Assembly (NCBI GenBank): GCA_016197205.1
Contig: JACPWG010000005.1
Location: 1-64,000 of the forward strand
From: Planctomycetota bacterium
GTDB lineage: Bacteria > Planctomycetota > MHYJ01 > WSZJ01 > JACPWG01
Direction of reading: 5' to 3'
DNA: 64,000 nt
Part shown: in pieces, positions 17,238-24,475 of the stretch
Numbering within the stretch: the stretch's first letter is position 1
Layout of the letters: each line of letters opens with the position of its first letter
The notes under the pieces: model-generated
What the model was told of the DNA's origin: nothing
Databases searched by the model: none
What the model saw: the letters and a program-made list of their open reading frames with translations, nothing else
Program-made: the position numbers and the translations under genes

Positions 17238-17903
17238 CTACCGGCCGAGACGCTTGGCGCTGTCGAAGTTCACGACCCACTCCGTCTCTTCGCCCGCGCG
17301 GATCGTGACCTGTTCCTGGAGGGGAGCGAAATTCTCCAGCCACGCGCGGACCTTGTACGTGCCCGGGGGAACCGCCGGAATGCGAAACTCCCCCTCCTTC
17401 GAGGGCTGGGCGAAGAACGCGTTGGGCAGGACCACGATCCAGGCCTTCATTTCCGCGTGAACGTTGCACAGGATCTCGATCACCTCCGCCTCCGGGAACG
17501 CGCGACGCGTGTTCTTCCCGGGGACGAGGCCGAGGTTGAAGGGCGGGTTCGAATCGGACTCCGCGTGGATGTTGTGCATGCAGGCATCGGTGTTGCGGAA
17601 CTCGATCGTGGCGCCGGCGACCACGGGCAGCACGTGCGGGACAAAGGCGATGTCCTTTTGGTCCATGACGGCAGGCTCGGCCGGCGGCGGAGGCGTGGCC
17701 GCGGTGAGCACGTCGCCCACGAGGTTGATCACGGCCTCGTTCCACTTGATCCGCCGGAATTCGCTCTTTCCATCGATGGTCAGGCGGCCCCGAAGCACGC
17801 CCGTCGCGGAGGTCTTGGGCTCCGCGTTCGGGGCGTCGGCAAGCGCAAGTCCACAGAGCGCCGCGAGCGCGACCAGGCCGAGCGTGGTACGCAAGGGAGT
17901 CAT
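17238..17903 (-). CDS. Exported cupredoxin/plastocyanin-like protein
   Basis: 221 residues with a signal peptide (MTPLRTTLGLVALAALCGLALA). The segment 'ATIEFRNTDACMHNIHAES' followed by 'EVIEILCNVHAEMKAWIVV' gives a blue-copper pattern (His, later Cys-x2-His-x3-Met). The C-terminal 'GTYKVRAWLENFAPLQEQVT' resembles a carboxypeptidase-regulatory beta domain. AAGAGGAGAGACCC precedes ATG 17903. As first gene of the operon with the multicopper oxidase it is a likely electron partner or copper donor for it. Confidence 0.75.
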   Translation of the reverse strand: MTPLRTTLGLVALAALCGLALADAPNAEPKTSATGVLRGRLTIDGKSEFRRIKWNEAVINLVGDVLTAATPPPPAEPAVMDQKDIAFVPHVLPVVAGATIEFRNTDACMHNIHAESDSNPPFNLGLVPGKNTRRAFPEAEVIEILCNVHAEMKAWIVVLPNAFFAQPSKEGEFRIPAVPPGTYKVRAWLENFAPLQEQVTIRAGEETEWVVNFDSAKRLGR

Positions 17904-18596
17904 GGGTCTCTCCTCTTGAAAAACAAACAGGTCCTGGCGGAGACGCGTTCCCAGCGCTTCCCGCGCGTCGCCCCCGGGGCGAGTCCAGGCCACAACCGCA
18001 ATGGCGAATCGCGTGCCAGGCGTCGATGAGCACTCGGGCGAATACGGCATTCGCGGGGCGGCGAAGCAAGACGCTAGGTCGATGAGGTGGCGAATTCGGC
18101 CTCAACGGGGGCAATGGCGCGGGTGCGACCACTTCTTCGGAGGCGAGCGCGTTCCCGGATCCAGGCATTCGAAGCAGGTCGGACGCGCCACCGCAACGCC
18201 CGCATCGGGCGCCGCTAGCGCGCAAGGAAGCGTCCGATTTCGCAAGAACGGTCGACGACTGCGGAAAACTCCCCACGCGGGGTCCGTTCTCCACGCCCCA
18301 CGCCCCACGCCCCACGCCCCACGCCCCACGCCCCACGCCCCACGCCCGCGTTTCGCCGCTGCCGCCGCTGACGCCGCCCGCGAAAGCCCCCGTCGCACAA
18401 GGCGAGACCGCGACGCCGGAGTCTCCGGAGACGTCGGAGTCGAGGGCCTCGCTGGACGCGACGCTGAAGGACGCGGATCGGGCCGCGGCCACGCCGGCGC
18501 TGTTGGGTCGCCAGTCAGCCGCTCTCGAACGCCCTCGCCCCGTGGTTCCGGACGCCTCCGCGCTTGAGGCTCCGCTTGCCCGTCTGCGGGCGCGCT
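17904..18596. other. Spacer with 7-bp tandem repeat and a possible gene remnant
   Basis: No complete gene. 18291-18346 is eight perfect copies of CCACGCC. Just after it, 18347-18600 is open on the plus strand with strongly GC third positions ('PLTPPAKAPVAQGETATPES', 'AALERPRPVVPDASALEAPL'), which may be the tail of a lost gene running into repeat R6. There is no start codon or recognisable domain, so I do not call it. Confidence 0.5.
18291..18346. repeat. Tandem repeat (CCACGCC) x 8
   Basis: 56 bp made of eight uninterrupted 7-bp units. Not a CRISPR: there are no spacers. Confidence 0.95.
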
Positions 18597-19047
18597 GCAT
18601 CCTTTCACGAGGAGGTACGCATCACCACGGAGGCACGGAGAGTTTGACATGTCGATTCAGGAATCGGGCGACTCTGTTTTGACAGGATAACAGGATCAAC
18701 AGGATGTTCCAATGCCGTGTCCCGTTGATCCTGTTATCCTGTCAGAGAGAAGTCCGACGCAATTCCCCCGGCGGAAAATCGGCATGGTTCAAATCGGGCG
18801 GCGCAGGGGTAACACTCATCGACGTCCGGTCGTAGGGGCGGGCCTTGTGCCCGCCCTCGTGCGAGCACCGCGCAGTCTAACGCCTTGCGGCCAATCGCGG
18901 GCGCCCACAAGGGGCGCCCCTACGGCGGGAGGCCGACGCCAATCTGTGACCCAGATTTGAACCATGCCGGAAAATCGTATGTTCGCAAAGCCGCGAAGGC
19001 CCTCCCTGAGGCCTCCGTTTCTCCGTGCCCCCGTGGTGAACGGTTAC
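18597..19047 (+). repeat. Composite repeat R6, copy A (interrupted)
   Basis: Matches the reverse complement of 23941-24196 along its length: 'cgcatcaccacggaggcacg', 'gacatgtcgatt', a gacaggataaca...gttgatcctgt hairpin, 'tccgacgcaatt', 'gtgttcgcaaag' (atgttcgcaaag here) and an end in cgtggtgaacggttac. Copy A is 188 bp + 8 bp longer because another element (18781-18968) has inserted. It lies just upstream of the kinase promoter. Confidence 0.85.
18781..18968. mobile_element. MITE-like insertion with 15-bp TIR and 8-bp target duplication
   Basis: 188 bp bounded by GGCATGGTTCAAATC (18781-18795) and its exact reverse complement (18954-18968). GGAAAATC flanks it on both sides (18773-18780 and 18969-18976). 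The sister repeat at 23941-24196 has a single ggacaatc at the matching place, which is the uninterrupted site. The interior has 'gtaggggcgggccttgtgcc' and its inverse, but no reading frame. A relative starts at 45616. Confidence 0.88.
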
Positions 19048-19121
19048 AAAAACGGTAGCCAGGGCCGGCGGCGCTGGAGCCGACGCGCTGTTTGGAGAGC
19101 GCAGGAGCAGGCCGACCGGAA

Positions 19122-19150
19122 TTGACACCGCGGGACGCCCGAGCTAGAAT
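19122..19150 (+). promoter_or_regulatory. sigma70-like promoter of the kinase-SUMF1 gene
   Basis: TTGACA (19122-19127), 17-nt spacer, TAGAAT (19145-19150), 70 nt before the ATG. Confidence 0.65.
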
Positions 19151-19220
19151 TTGGGCGAGCCGCATCGGAATCCGCGAGCAGGAAGCGGCGGAGACGGCGG
19201 CAGGCCCTGGGAGGAAGACC

Positions 19221-22200
19221 ATGCCCGAAGGCGGCGCGAGCGCTTGCCTCGTCTGTCGTGCGCCGATCCCGACAGGGGTCGAGGCCTGTCCCTCCTGTCG
19301 CACGCCCGTCCCGCGCGCGAAGACGCCCCGGGCCGCGTCGGGCGCCGCACCGGCGCCTCAGCAAGGTCGGGCCTTCCCTGCCTCCCGTGGCCTGCATGCG
19401 TCGCCGCCGGTCCCCTCCCCGCCTCCCGCGGCGCCCCCCGCACAGGCCGCCACTCCGCCGACGGCCCTCTCGCTCGGCGCGGTCGTGGACGGCAAGTACG
19501 AAGTCCGCCAGGTCCTCGGCACCGGCGGCTTCGGGGAGGTCTACCGCGTCTACCATCGCGTGCTCCGCACGGAGTTCGCGCTCAAGACCCTCCATCCCGG
19601 TCTCCTCCTCGACCCCAGCATCCGGGAGCGCTTCTTCCGCGAGGCGCGCATCCTCATGGGGCTCATTCACACGAACCTCGTCCCCCTGCGCGAGGTCGGC
19701 GAGTGGGAGGGTCTCCTCTACCTCACGATGGACCTCTGCCCGGGCGAGACGCTCTCCTCGCTCCTCAAGCGGCGGGCCCGGCTGTCGGCGCGCCAGGCCG
19801 CGCGCCTGGCACTCCCCGTCCTGGGGGCCCTCGAACATGCCCACGACAAGGGGATCGTCCACCGCGACCTCAAACCGGCGAACCTCATCGTGTCGGAGGT
19901 AGATGGCGGGCGCTGGGAGGTGAAGGTGCTGGATTTCGGCGTCGCGAAGATCCTGCACGAGGGCGGCGCCATGGACGAGGACGGGCAGAGCCTGACGGCG
20001 ACCGGGGCGATGGTGGGAACGCTCGCGTACATGAGCCCCGAACAGGCGCAGGGGTTGGAAATCGACGCGCGGAGCGACCTCTTCTCGATGGGCGCCGTGC
20101 TGTATCAGGCTGTCACGGGGCGGCGCCCGTTCGAAGGGCGGAACCCGCGGGAGATCGCAATGAAGATCCTCCTCCACGCCGCCCCGCCGTTCGAGCAGGC
20201 TGGCGCGACGGACGCAGACCTGCCGGGTCTGGAGGCGCTCGTCGTGCGCTGCTTGGCGAAGGACCCCGCGGATCGACCCGCGTCCGCGCGCGACCTGCGG
20301 CACGAGCTGCAGCGGCTGCTGGACGGGGGCCAGCGGAGCGACAGCGGGTCCGTCGAACCGCTCTCGGCGACGATCGACCGAGCAACCGGGCCGACGGTCC
20401 CGGACGCGAAGGCCGCCGAACCCGAGCCCGAACCCGCGCGACGCACGGAGCCGTTTCCGCCGACGGCGGACCGGGCCACGGGGCCGACGGTTGATGCACC
20501 GCAAAGCAAATCGCGGCCGACCGCGGCGCCGGTGTCCGGCGGGGGAAACAGCCGGCCCGCGACGGGTCGCGCGGATGCGGTGACCTCTCCCTCGCAGGCG
20601 ACGGCGGTCGACGGGGCCCCACGCTCCGTTGAGACGGCTCCCCCGGCCCGAGCCGGCCTCGGCCGCGCCGGGGCGCTCGCCGCCGCGGTCCTCGTCGCGG
20701 TCGCGGGCCTCGCATGGCAACTCGGGTGGTTCCCTGATCGGTCGGGGGCTGCGCACACTGGCGCCGCAGGGCCCGCCTCGCCGCCCACGGGTGCCGCGCC
20801 GACGAAGAGCGCGGGCGCCGGACCCGCGCCCCTGTCCCCGTCCGCCGACCTTAAGGCCGCGAAGCGTGCCCACGACGAGGCCATCGCGGAGGCGCGCGAA
20901 AAGGTGCAGCTCTCCGACTGGCAGGGCGCGGAGGTGGCCGTGAATCGGGCCCGCGGCTTCCGAGTCGATTCCGAGGACGCGGCCGCGGTGGAGTCCGCGA
21001 TCCGCACGGGCCGGGCGAACGCGGCGTTCGCCTCCGTGAAGGCGAAGGCGCTCGCGGCGATCTTCGCCGAGCCCGCGGCGGAGGCCCACCCCTACCGTAC
21101 GGCCATCGAGCTCGTCCGCACGTTCGCCGAAGGACCGGACGCAGGCGCATCCGCCCAGGCAGCGCGGGAATTCCTCGCGACCTTGGAACTGCAGGAGGCG
21201 GAGTCCGTTCGTAAGGGGCACGAAAAGGTCCTCGCGGAGGCCCGGGAGAAGCGACCGGCCCACGAACGGTCGGGCGCCGCGACCGCGGCGGCTCGCGCGC
21301 TGGAGTTTGTCCCCGGGTCCACCGAGGCGGAAGGGCTGCTCGGCAAGCTCAAGCTCGACCAAGCTCGCGAGGCGCTCGAGGCCGTAAAGTCGAAGGCGCG
21401 TGCGGCCCTCCCGACAGGCGAGCCCGCGCCCGGCCCCCACCCCTACCGCGCGGCCGTCACCCTCGCGCGGGCCTTCGCCGAGGGAGAGGACGCCGAGCCC
21501 GTCCGACAGGAGGCGCGGGCCTTCGTCAAGTCGCTCGAAGGGCAGGAGGTGGCGGCCGTGCGCGCGGGTCTCGATAGCGCGCTGGCCGACGCGCGTGCGC
21601 GCATGAAAGACCGCGAGTGGACCAAGGCACAGGCCGCGGTCGGGCGGGCGCTCGCCTTCGATCCGAGCTCGACCGAGGCATCGCGCGTTCAGGGCGAGCT
21701 TGCCGCCGCGAAGGAGGCCCCGGAGCGGCCGGCCCCCAGCGGCACATGCCCTGCACCCCTGGCGTTCCCCGGCTGTCGCGCTACCGGCCGCAACGCGCAG
21801 GGCCGCGAGGAGTACTTGCACGAGAAGACCGGGATCGTGATGGTGTTGATCCCCGCGGGGGAGTTCAAGATGGGAAGCCCCACCGGCGAATCAGGCCGCG
21901 ACGGCCTCGGCCAGGAGAAGCTGCACGCCGTGCGCATCAGCCGCCCGTTCCTGCTTTCCAAGTACGAGGTGACGCAGGCCCAGTGGCAGTCTGTCATGGG
22001 AAGCAACCCCTCCGCCTTCCCGGCGGCGGGGACGAAAGCCCCCGTCGAGGGAGTGAGCTGGGAGGACTGCAAGGAGTTCTGTCGGAAGACGGGGCTCTCT
22101 CTGCCCACCGAAGCACAGTGGGAGTATGCCTGCAGAGCGGGGACGACGACCCCGTTCCACTTCGGGACCACGATCCCGACGGACCAGGTCAACTACAACG

Positions 22201-22562
22201 GCAACTACCCGTACGACAACGCACCCAAGGGGAACTATCGCGCGACCACCGTGGCCGTGGGGTCGTTCCCGGCCAATGCCTGGGGCCTGCACGACATGCA
22301 CGGGAACGTCTGGGAGTGGTGCGAGGACGTCTTCGACGCGGGCTACTATGCGCGCTCGCCGGCGATTGATCCGCTATGCGATTCGGCATCGCTGAACCGC
22401 GTGGTCCGGGGCGGCTCCTGGAACTGCGGCGCCGGGAACTGCCGCTCTGCCGAACGCTTCTGCCGCAGCGCCGACGGGATCGACTCCGCCGGCCGCGGCG
22501 GGCTCAACCCCGGGGACCGCTACGGCGACGTCGGTTTCCGCCCCTCCAAGCCGTTACCATAA
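19221..22562 (+). CDS. Membrane Ser/Thr protein kinase fused to formylglycine-enzyme-like (SUMF1) domain
   Basis: 1113 residues. Order: zinc-ribbon-like Cys9/12/23/26, Pro-rich linker, Hanks-type kinase from Tyr93 ('VLGTGGFGEVY', catalytic 'IVHRDLKPANL', 'VLDFGVAK', 'GTLAYMSPEQA') to about 370, Pro/Ala linker with two 'ATGPTV' motifs, one membrane segment near 485-505, helical repeats, then a SUMF1/C-type-lectin-fold domain from about 875 ('PAGEFKMGSP', 'PVEGVSWEDCKEFCRKTG', 'LPTEAQWEYACRAGT', 'GNVWEWCEDVF'). The last 45 residues ('VVRGGSWNCGAGNCRSAERF' to 'GDVGFR') match the variable-region frame of DGR targets. ATG 19221 follows GGGAGGAAGACC. The kinase should face the cytosol and the lectin-like domain the outside. 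Confidence 0.9.
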   Translation: MPEGGASACLVCRAPIPTGVEACPSCRTPVPRAKTPRAASGAAPAPQQGRAFPASRGLHASPPVPSPPPAAPPAQAATPPTALSLGAVVDGKYEVRQVLGTGGFGEVYRVYHRVLRTEFALKTLHPGLLLDPSIRERFFREARILMGLIHTNLVPLREVGEWEGLLYLTMDLCPGETLSSLLKRRARLSARQAARLALPVLGALEHAHDKGIVHRDLKPANLIVSEVDGGRWEVKVLDFGVAKILHEGGAMDEDGQSLTATGAMVGTLAYMSPEQAQGLEIDARSDLFSMGAVLYQAVTGRRPFEGRNPREIAMKILLHAAPPFEQAGATDADLPGLEALVVRCLAKDPADRPASARDLRHELQRLLDGGQRSDSGSVEPLSATIDRATGPTVPDAKAAEPEPEPARRTEPFPPTADRATGPTVDAPQSKSRPTAAPVSGGGNSRPATGRADAVTSPSQATAVDGAPRSVETAPPARAGLGRAGALAAAVLVAVAGLAWQLGWFPDRSGAAHTGAAGPASPPTGAAPTKSAGAGPAPLSPSADLKAAKRAHDEAIAEAREKVQLSDWQGAEVAVNRARGFRVDSEDAAAVESAIRTGRANAAFASVKAKALAAIFAEPAAEAHPYRTAIELVRTFAEGPDAGASAQAAREFLATLELQEAESVRKGHEKVLAEAREKRPAHERSGAATAAARALEFVPGSTEAEGLLGKLKLDQAREALEAVKSKARAALPTGEPAPGPHPYRAAVTLARAFAEGEDAEPVRQEARAFVKSLEGQEVAAVRAGLDSALADARARMKDREWTKAQAAVGRALAFDPSSTEASRVQGELAAAKEAPERPAPSGTCPAPLAFPGCRATGRNAQGREEYLHEKTGIVMVLIPAGEFKMGSPTGESGRDGLGQEKLHAVRISRPFLLSKYEVTQAQWQSVMGSNPSAFPAAGTKAPVEGVSWEDCKEFCRKTGLSLPTEAQWEYACRAGTTTPFHFGTTIPTDQVNYNGNYPYDNAPKGNYRATTVAVGSFPANAWGLHDMHGNVWEWCEDVFDAGYYARSPAIDPLCDSASLNRVVRGGSWNCGAGNCRSAERFCRSADGIDSAGRGGLNPGDRYGDVGFRPSKPLP

Positions 22563-22910
22563 GTCCGTGTTGCCGTCTTGCCGTCTGCGTTTGCGGTTAG
22601 GTGAACGCGAGTCACGGAGCGGTGTCCGCCAGCGCGAGTGGGCCGAAAACAAAGCGCGGAATTGCATGGTTTTTCCTTGCAGCTATGCTATTTCCCCGCG
22701 GGATTTGCGCATCGAGCGCAAATCCCGCGGGCGGGAATAGCATACCCCCCGAAGCTCGGACGCAGGCGCGAGCGAAGGGGGGTGAGGTCTTTGGTTGCGG
22801 CCGTTGGCCGCGGTAGGATAGTAGACTGACAGGGCCTGCACTGGTATGGGTCGCGAGAACTTCCCGGCGTGGCCGGGGATCGCGGCCTGGACCCAGCCGG
22901 CGAGGCCCCC
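22563..22910. other. Spacer carrying palindromic leader R7, copy 1
   Basis: No gene and no visible template repeat of the preceding variable region. Holds the hairpin repeat at 22684-22818, then about 90 bp of unremarkable sequence up to the HRDC start. Confidence 0.6.
22684..22818. repeat. Palindromic leader repeat R7, copy 1
   Basis: A long inverted repeat (tatgctattt ... ggatttgcgc / gcgcaaatcc ... aatagcata) followed by a second hairpin (ccccccgaagctcg ... gcgagcgaagggggg) and 'ggttgcggccgttggccgcg'. A second copy at 37630-37757 stands directly before the RQC-like gene. Both copies point toward the gene that follows. Confidence 0.85.
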
Positions 22911-23345
22911 ATGCTCTACCGCGTCCTCGATCTCCGCTATTGCGAGAAAAAGCAGCCCATCGACGACGAACCGCTTCAGCGGCTGCTGCACGGGCACGAG
23001 ACGGTCGCGATCACCCAGCAGTTCTACCGGCACGAGGGGGTTCCCCACGTCCTCGTCGGCGTTCAATACCGGCTCGCGCGACTTGCCGGTAGCCCGCAGC
23101 ACGCCGCCGCGCCGGCGGCTCCGGCTGCCCGGCCTGCGGGAGACACCGCGGAGGGCGGGCCAGATTGGAAAGCCGTTCTCGCCCCCGGGAACGAGAAGCT
23201 GTTCGAGACCCTGCAAGCATGTCGCACCGCCCGCGCCCGGGCCGACGCCGTCCCCCCCTACGTGATCCTCACCAACGTCCAGCTCGCGCAGGTCTCGAAT
23301 CCGCGACGGCCGGGAGCTGTTTCGCCGGGCCAACGTGCGGTCTGA
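22911..23345 (+). pseudogene. HRDC-domain protein, frameshifted and cut by a repeat
   Basis: 144 codons before a stop. The N-terminal part ('MLYRVLDLRYCEKKQPIDDE', 'RHEGVPHVLVGVQYRL') precedes an HRDC fold: 'EKLFETLQACRTARARADAV', 'PPYVILTNVQLAQV'. Near 23298 the frame is lost; the +1 frame continues sensibly as 'IRDGRELFRRANVRSDP', as expected for the rest of the domain (about 2 bp missing). A 120-bp inverted repeat (23341-23460) then replaces the 3' end. HRDC-only proteins are a recurrent accessory in diversity-generating retroelements, and the preceding gene has a DGR-type variable tail. The ATG at 22911 is chosen over upstream GTG/ATG codons because family-like sequence begins there. Confidence 0.65.
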
Positions 23346-23460
23346 TCCTCAATCCCGGAGACGTATTCAGACAGGATTACAGGATCAACGGGATAGGGAT
23401 GGATCTATCATGTCGATCCTGTTATCCTGTCCAAATACGTCCCCGCACTTGTGGATCAGA
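23341..23460. repeat. Inverted-repeat element with GATCCTGTTATCCTGTC arms
   Basis: 120 bp running from TCTGATCC to GGATCAGA. The two 49-bp arms match with about eleven differences and each contains gacaggat(t/a)acaggatc. It ends the HRDC frame. The same arm motif is at 18681-18743, 23915-23931 and 24049-24111. Confidence 0.75.
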
Positions 23461-23477
23461 GCAACAGATGCTGACTA

Positions 23478-23852
23478 TCAGTTCGGCAAGGTCCTCACTT
23501 TCCGCTTCACCTCGACCCTGTTCTCCCCGAAGTTGAGGAGCAGCCCCACGGGCTTGCCGGTGGCGACCAGATAGTTGACCAGTTGGACTTCATGAGCATT
23601 GACTACCCGACGCACGGACTTCAGCTCCACGAGCACCGTGTCGCCAACAACGATGTCCGCAATGAAATCGCCTACCACCTGGCCGTCGTAGTGGACCTTG
23701 ATCGGATGTTGCGATTTCGCGTCGAGACCTGCCTTCCCGAGCTCAATCAGCATGCATTTTTCGTAAACGGATTCCAGGTAACCGAATCCCATCTGGTTGT
23801 ACACACGGTAGGCACAGCCAATGATCTTCTCCGTCAGTTCCGCCTGTTCCAT
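23478..23852 (-). CDS. GxxExxY protein (PD-(D/E)XK-like nuclease superfamily)
   Basis: 124 residues. The family motif G-x2-E-x2-Y is in 'GFGYLESVYEKCMLIELGKA'. Further on, 'VVGDFIADIVVGDTVLVELK' gives D...(D/E)-x-K, the nuclease-like core, and 'LVNYLVATGKPVGLLLNFGE' is the conserved C-terminal strand-helix. ATG 23852 is chosen because AGGAGGT lies 7 nt upstream; the frame stays open 14 codons more. The gene is sandwiched between direct copies of (g/c)atcctgttatcctgtc (23415-23431 and 23915-23931), with composite repeat R6 immediately outside. The function of the family is not known. Confidence 0.85.
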   Translation of the reverse strand: MEQAELTEKIIGCAYRVYNQMGFGYLESVYEKCMLIELGKAGLDAKSQHPIKVHYDGQVVGDFIADIVVGDTVLVELKSVRRVVNAHEVQLVNYLVATGKPVGLLLNFGENRVEVKRKVRTLPN

Positions 23853-23940
23853 CGAGTTGACCTCCTGCACGCTGTGATACGTGGGCTTCTTCACGCCCTT
23901 CCCAGCATCCCGTTCATCCTGTTATCCTGTCAAGAAAAAG

Positions 23941-24196
23941 CGTAACCGTTCACCACGGGGGCACGGAAAAACGGAGGCCTCACGGAGGACCTTCGCCGAC
24001 TTTGCGAACACACGATTGTCCACAAGCAATTGCGTCGGATTTCTTTCTGACAGGATAACACGATCAACTGGATTCGGCATTGGAAAGTCCTGTTGATTCT
24101 TTGATCCTGTCAAAATGGAGTCGCCAGCTTCCGGAATCGACATGTCAACCTCTCCGTGCCTCAGTGGTGATGCGTCCCTCCCCGTGAACGGTTACG
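23941..24196 (-). repeat. Composite repeat R6, copy B (uninterrupted)
   Basis: 256 bp, inverted relative to copy A at 18597-19047. The ends form terminal inverted repeats (cgtaaccgttcac ... gtgaacggttacg). Inside are the gacaggataaca/ttgatcctgtc arms. A shorter relative lies at 53880-54004. Copies A and B face each other across the kinase, HRDC and GxxExxY genes. Confidence 0.85.
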
Positions 24197-24475
24197 AAAA
24201 AGCCATGCGCCACGCAGCTTGTGGAATCGGCTACTGGTACTCCAGCAGTTGCGAGTCAGGAGGTGCGGCCGCTCGGCTACTTCCGCTCCATGGACGACCT
24301 GGCGCTGGGCGCGAGGGACAAGGCGCACGCCCTTGCGATGAGGTCCGGGCTGATCGCGTTTTTGGCCGGCGATTCTAACCCGCGGGGCCGACTCGCCGCG
24401 TTCCCACACTTCATTCGTCGCGCTTCGCCGGCCTCCACGCTCGAACTCTCGGCCCGTCCTCACCCTCTCCCACCT
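24197..24475. other. Spacer, nothing recognised
   Basis: 279 bp between repeat R6 and the permease stop codon. No reading frame with coding character and no repeat match was seen. Confidence 0.5.

Noticed and set aside
18291..18346. Direct repeats considered as a CRISPR array
   Set aside because: Units are contiguous 7-mers without spacers; no cas gene is in the window.
22563..22910. Search for a DGR template repeat and reverse transcriptase next to the SUMF1 tail
   Set aside because: No sequence resembling the variable tail and no reverse transcriptase motif (such as Y-x-D-D) was found in any frame here, so the DGR idea rests on the target motif and the HRDC remnant only.
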